Origin: Enterovibrio sp042096095
GTDB lineage: Bacteria > Pseudomonadota > Gammaproteobacteria > Enterobacterales > Vibrionaceae
DNA length: 5,898 nt
Direction of reading: 5' to 3'
Assembly (NCBI GenBank): GCA_042096095.1
Contig: JBELME010000260.1
Location: forward strand, 1-5,898
Positions within the stretch are counted from its first letter, which is position 1. Each line of letters opens with the position of its first letter. Positions 5,037-5,898 of the stretch are shown here, in pieces. The position numbers and the translations under genes were made by a program. The notes beneath the pieces were generated by a model. The model searched no databases, was not told the DNA's origin, and saw only the letters and a program-made list of their open reading frames with translations.

Positions 5037-5898
5037 AGGGAACTGCGCCTCCCAATGTTCCGATGAAACCGGACGACAATGGAGGCGACAGCGTAACACC
5101 CGCGTTGCCTCAAGATGTGCGGGCTTACAACTTTTATCAGTTGGTGGAGTTGCTCCATCAAATTAAAGACGAAGACCCAGAAGGGGAGTCGTCAGATGCG
5201 TCGAGCAAATTGTTGTTCGCCTCGAACCCAAGTCTTGGCTTTGCATCAAGCGATGTCACCGCGTTGGATGATGTGGGGCGCGATAAGCTCCGATTAGAGA
5301 CCACCTTTTTTGGCATGAGCGGCGCGCAATCGCCGTTACCGGGTTTCTTCTTAGAAGACATTTTGACTGAGGATGCGGAAACCGGGCTGCGTAAGCCATT
5401 TCTCGATTTCTTCAACCATCGACTGATTTCGCTGATTTACCAGATTTGGCGAAAGTATCGTTATTACATTCGTTTTCGTGAAGATGCGTCTGATGCGTTC
5501 TCAGCACAATTGTTTGCGCTGGTGGGATTGGCCGATGAAAACCTGCGCGGCGACACGCCAATCAACTGGTGCAAGATGCTGTCGTATGCCGGCATGTTGG
5601 CGGGAAGAAGCCGTTCACCACAGGTAGTGTCAGGCATTGTTGCGCACTGTTTTGATTTAGAAGACGTGACGATTCGCCAATGGGAATTGCGACATGTCGA
5701 AATTCCCGAAGAGCAGAAAATGTGCTTGGGGCGTGCCAATGCGTCGATTGGTATGGACTCAGTGATTGGCGACAAAGTGGGCGATCGCAGCGGGAAATTT
5801 GTGATTTGTATTAATGGGTTAACGCAAGAGAGATTCAAAGATTTCTTGCCATCAGGAAAAGAATATTTGCCGTTGTTGACCCTTGTGGAGTTCGTACT
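5000..5898 (+). CDS. tssG: T6SS baseplate subunit TssG (partial, 3' end beyond window)
   Basis: The open frame runs from ATG 5000 to the right edge without a stop: 299 complete codons plus two bases. TssG is the baseplate wedge protein that holds two TssF copies and contacts TssK. Family features are NFYQLVELLHQI (44-55), the TTFFGMSGAQSPLPGFFLED region (101-120, the usual 'FxGLxGxxGxLP' site) and FLDFFNHRLISLIYQIWRKY (134-153), the clearest TssG signature. GDTPINW and LSYAGMLAGRSRSP (195-208) also fit. Family members are usually about 330-350 residues, so perhaps 30-50 residues are missing at the edge. The first 40 residues are Pro/Ser/acidic-rich and poorly conserved, probably a flexible tail. 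The start overlaps the end of tssF by 37 nt, with its own ribosome binding site. It is the last gene visible and shows no frameshift. Confidence 0.94.
   Translation, partial: MGYSERSATSDLEGTAPPNVPMKPDDNGGDSVTPALPQDVRAYNFYQLVELLHQIKDEDPEGESSDASSKLLFASNPSLGFASSDVTALDDVGRDKLRLETTFFGMSGAQSPLPGFFLEDILTEDAETGLRKPFLDFFNHRLISLIYQIWRKYRYYIRFREDASDAFSAQLFALVGLADENLRGDTPINWCKMLSYAGMLAGRSRSPQVVSGIVAHCFDLEDVTIRQWELRHVEIPEEQKMCLGRANASIGMDSVIGDKVGDRSGKFVICINGLTQERFKDFLPSGKEYLPLLTLVEFV

Noticed and set aside
5464..5838. 124-codon minus-strand frame within tssG
   Set aside because: Lies opposite conserved TssG sequence; no recognisable domain. It appears prominent only because the tssG frame itself has no stop inside the window.

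Overview
The window carries the start of a type VI secretion system (T6SS) operon from a gammaproteobacterium, most likely a member of the Vibrionaceae. The taxonomic call is inference. It rests on how closely the predicted TssB and TssC resemble, from memory, the Vibrio cholerae VipA and VipB proteins, and on the gene order tssB-tssC-tssE-tssF-tssG, which matches the core of the V. cholerae large T6SS cluster. The genus cannot be fixed from this sequence alone.

Layout. Positions 1-809 are AT-rich and hold no convincing gene. This stretch contains a perfect-phase 8-bp tandem repeat (323-386, eight units), a good match to a CRP operator (440-455), several inverted repeats (the best at 572-603 and 610-635) and a small leader hairpin (767-780) just before the ribosome binding site of the first gene. 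From 810 to the right edge the + strand is almost solid coding sequence with a more balanced base composition: tssB (810-1322), tssC (1353-2828), tssE (2832-3269), tssF (3270-5036) and tssG (5000 to the edge, 3' end missing). Spacings are 30 nt, 3 nt, 0 nt and a 37-nt overlap. No terminator is visible between genes, so they look like one transcript with translational coupling.

How the genes work together. TssB and TssC form the contractile sheath, which ClpV disassembles after firing. TssE, TssF and TssG are baseplate wedge proteins on which the Hcp tube and the sheath are built. All five are cytoplasmic and non-enzymatic. The window holds no effector, immunity, VgrG, PAAR, Hcp, ClpV or membrane-complex gene. 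Those would be expected downstream (inference) or at other loci.

I see no undescribed protein system here: the coding part is a textbook T6SS sheath/baseplate module. The parts most worth a second look are regulatory. They are the octanucleotide repeat, a possible phase-variable element about 420 bp upstream of tssB, together with the nearby CRP-like site and the run of inverted repeats in the long leader.
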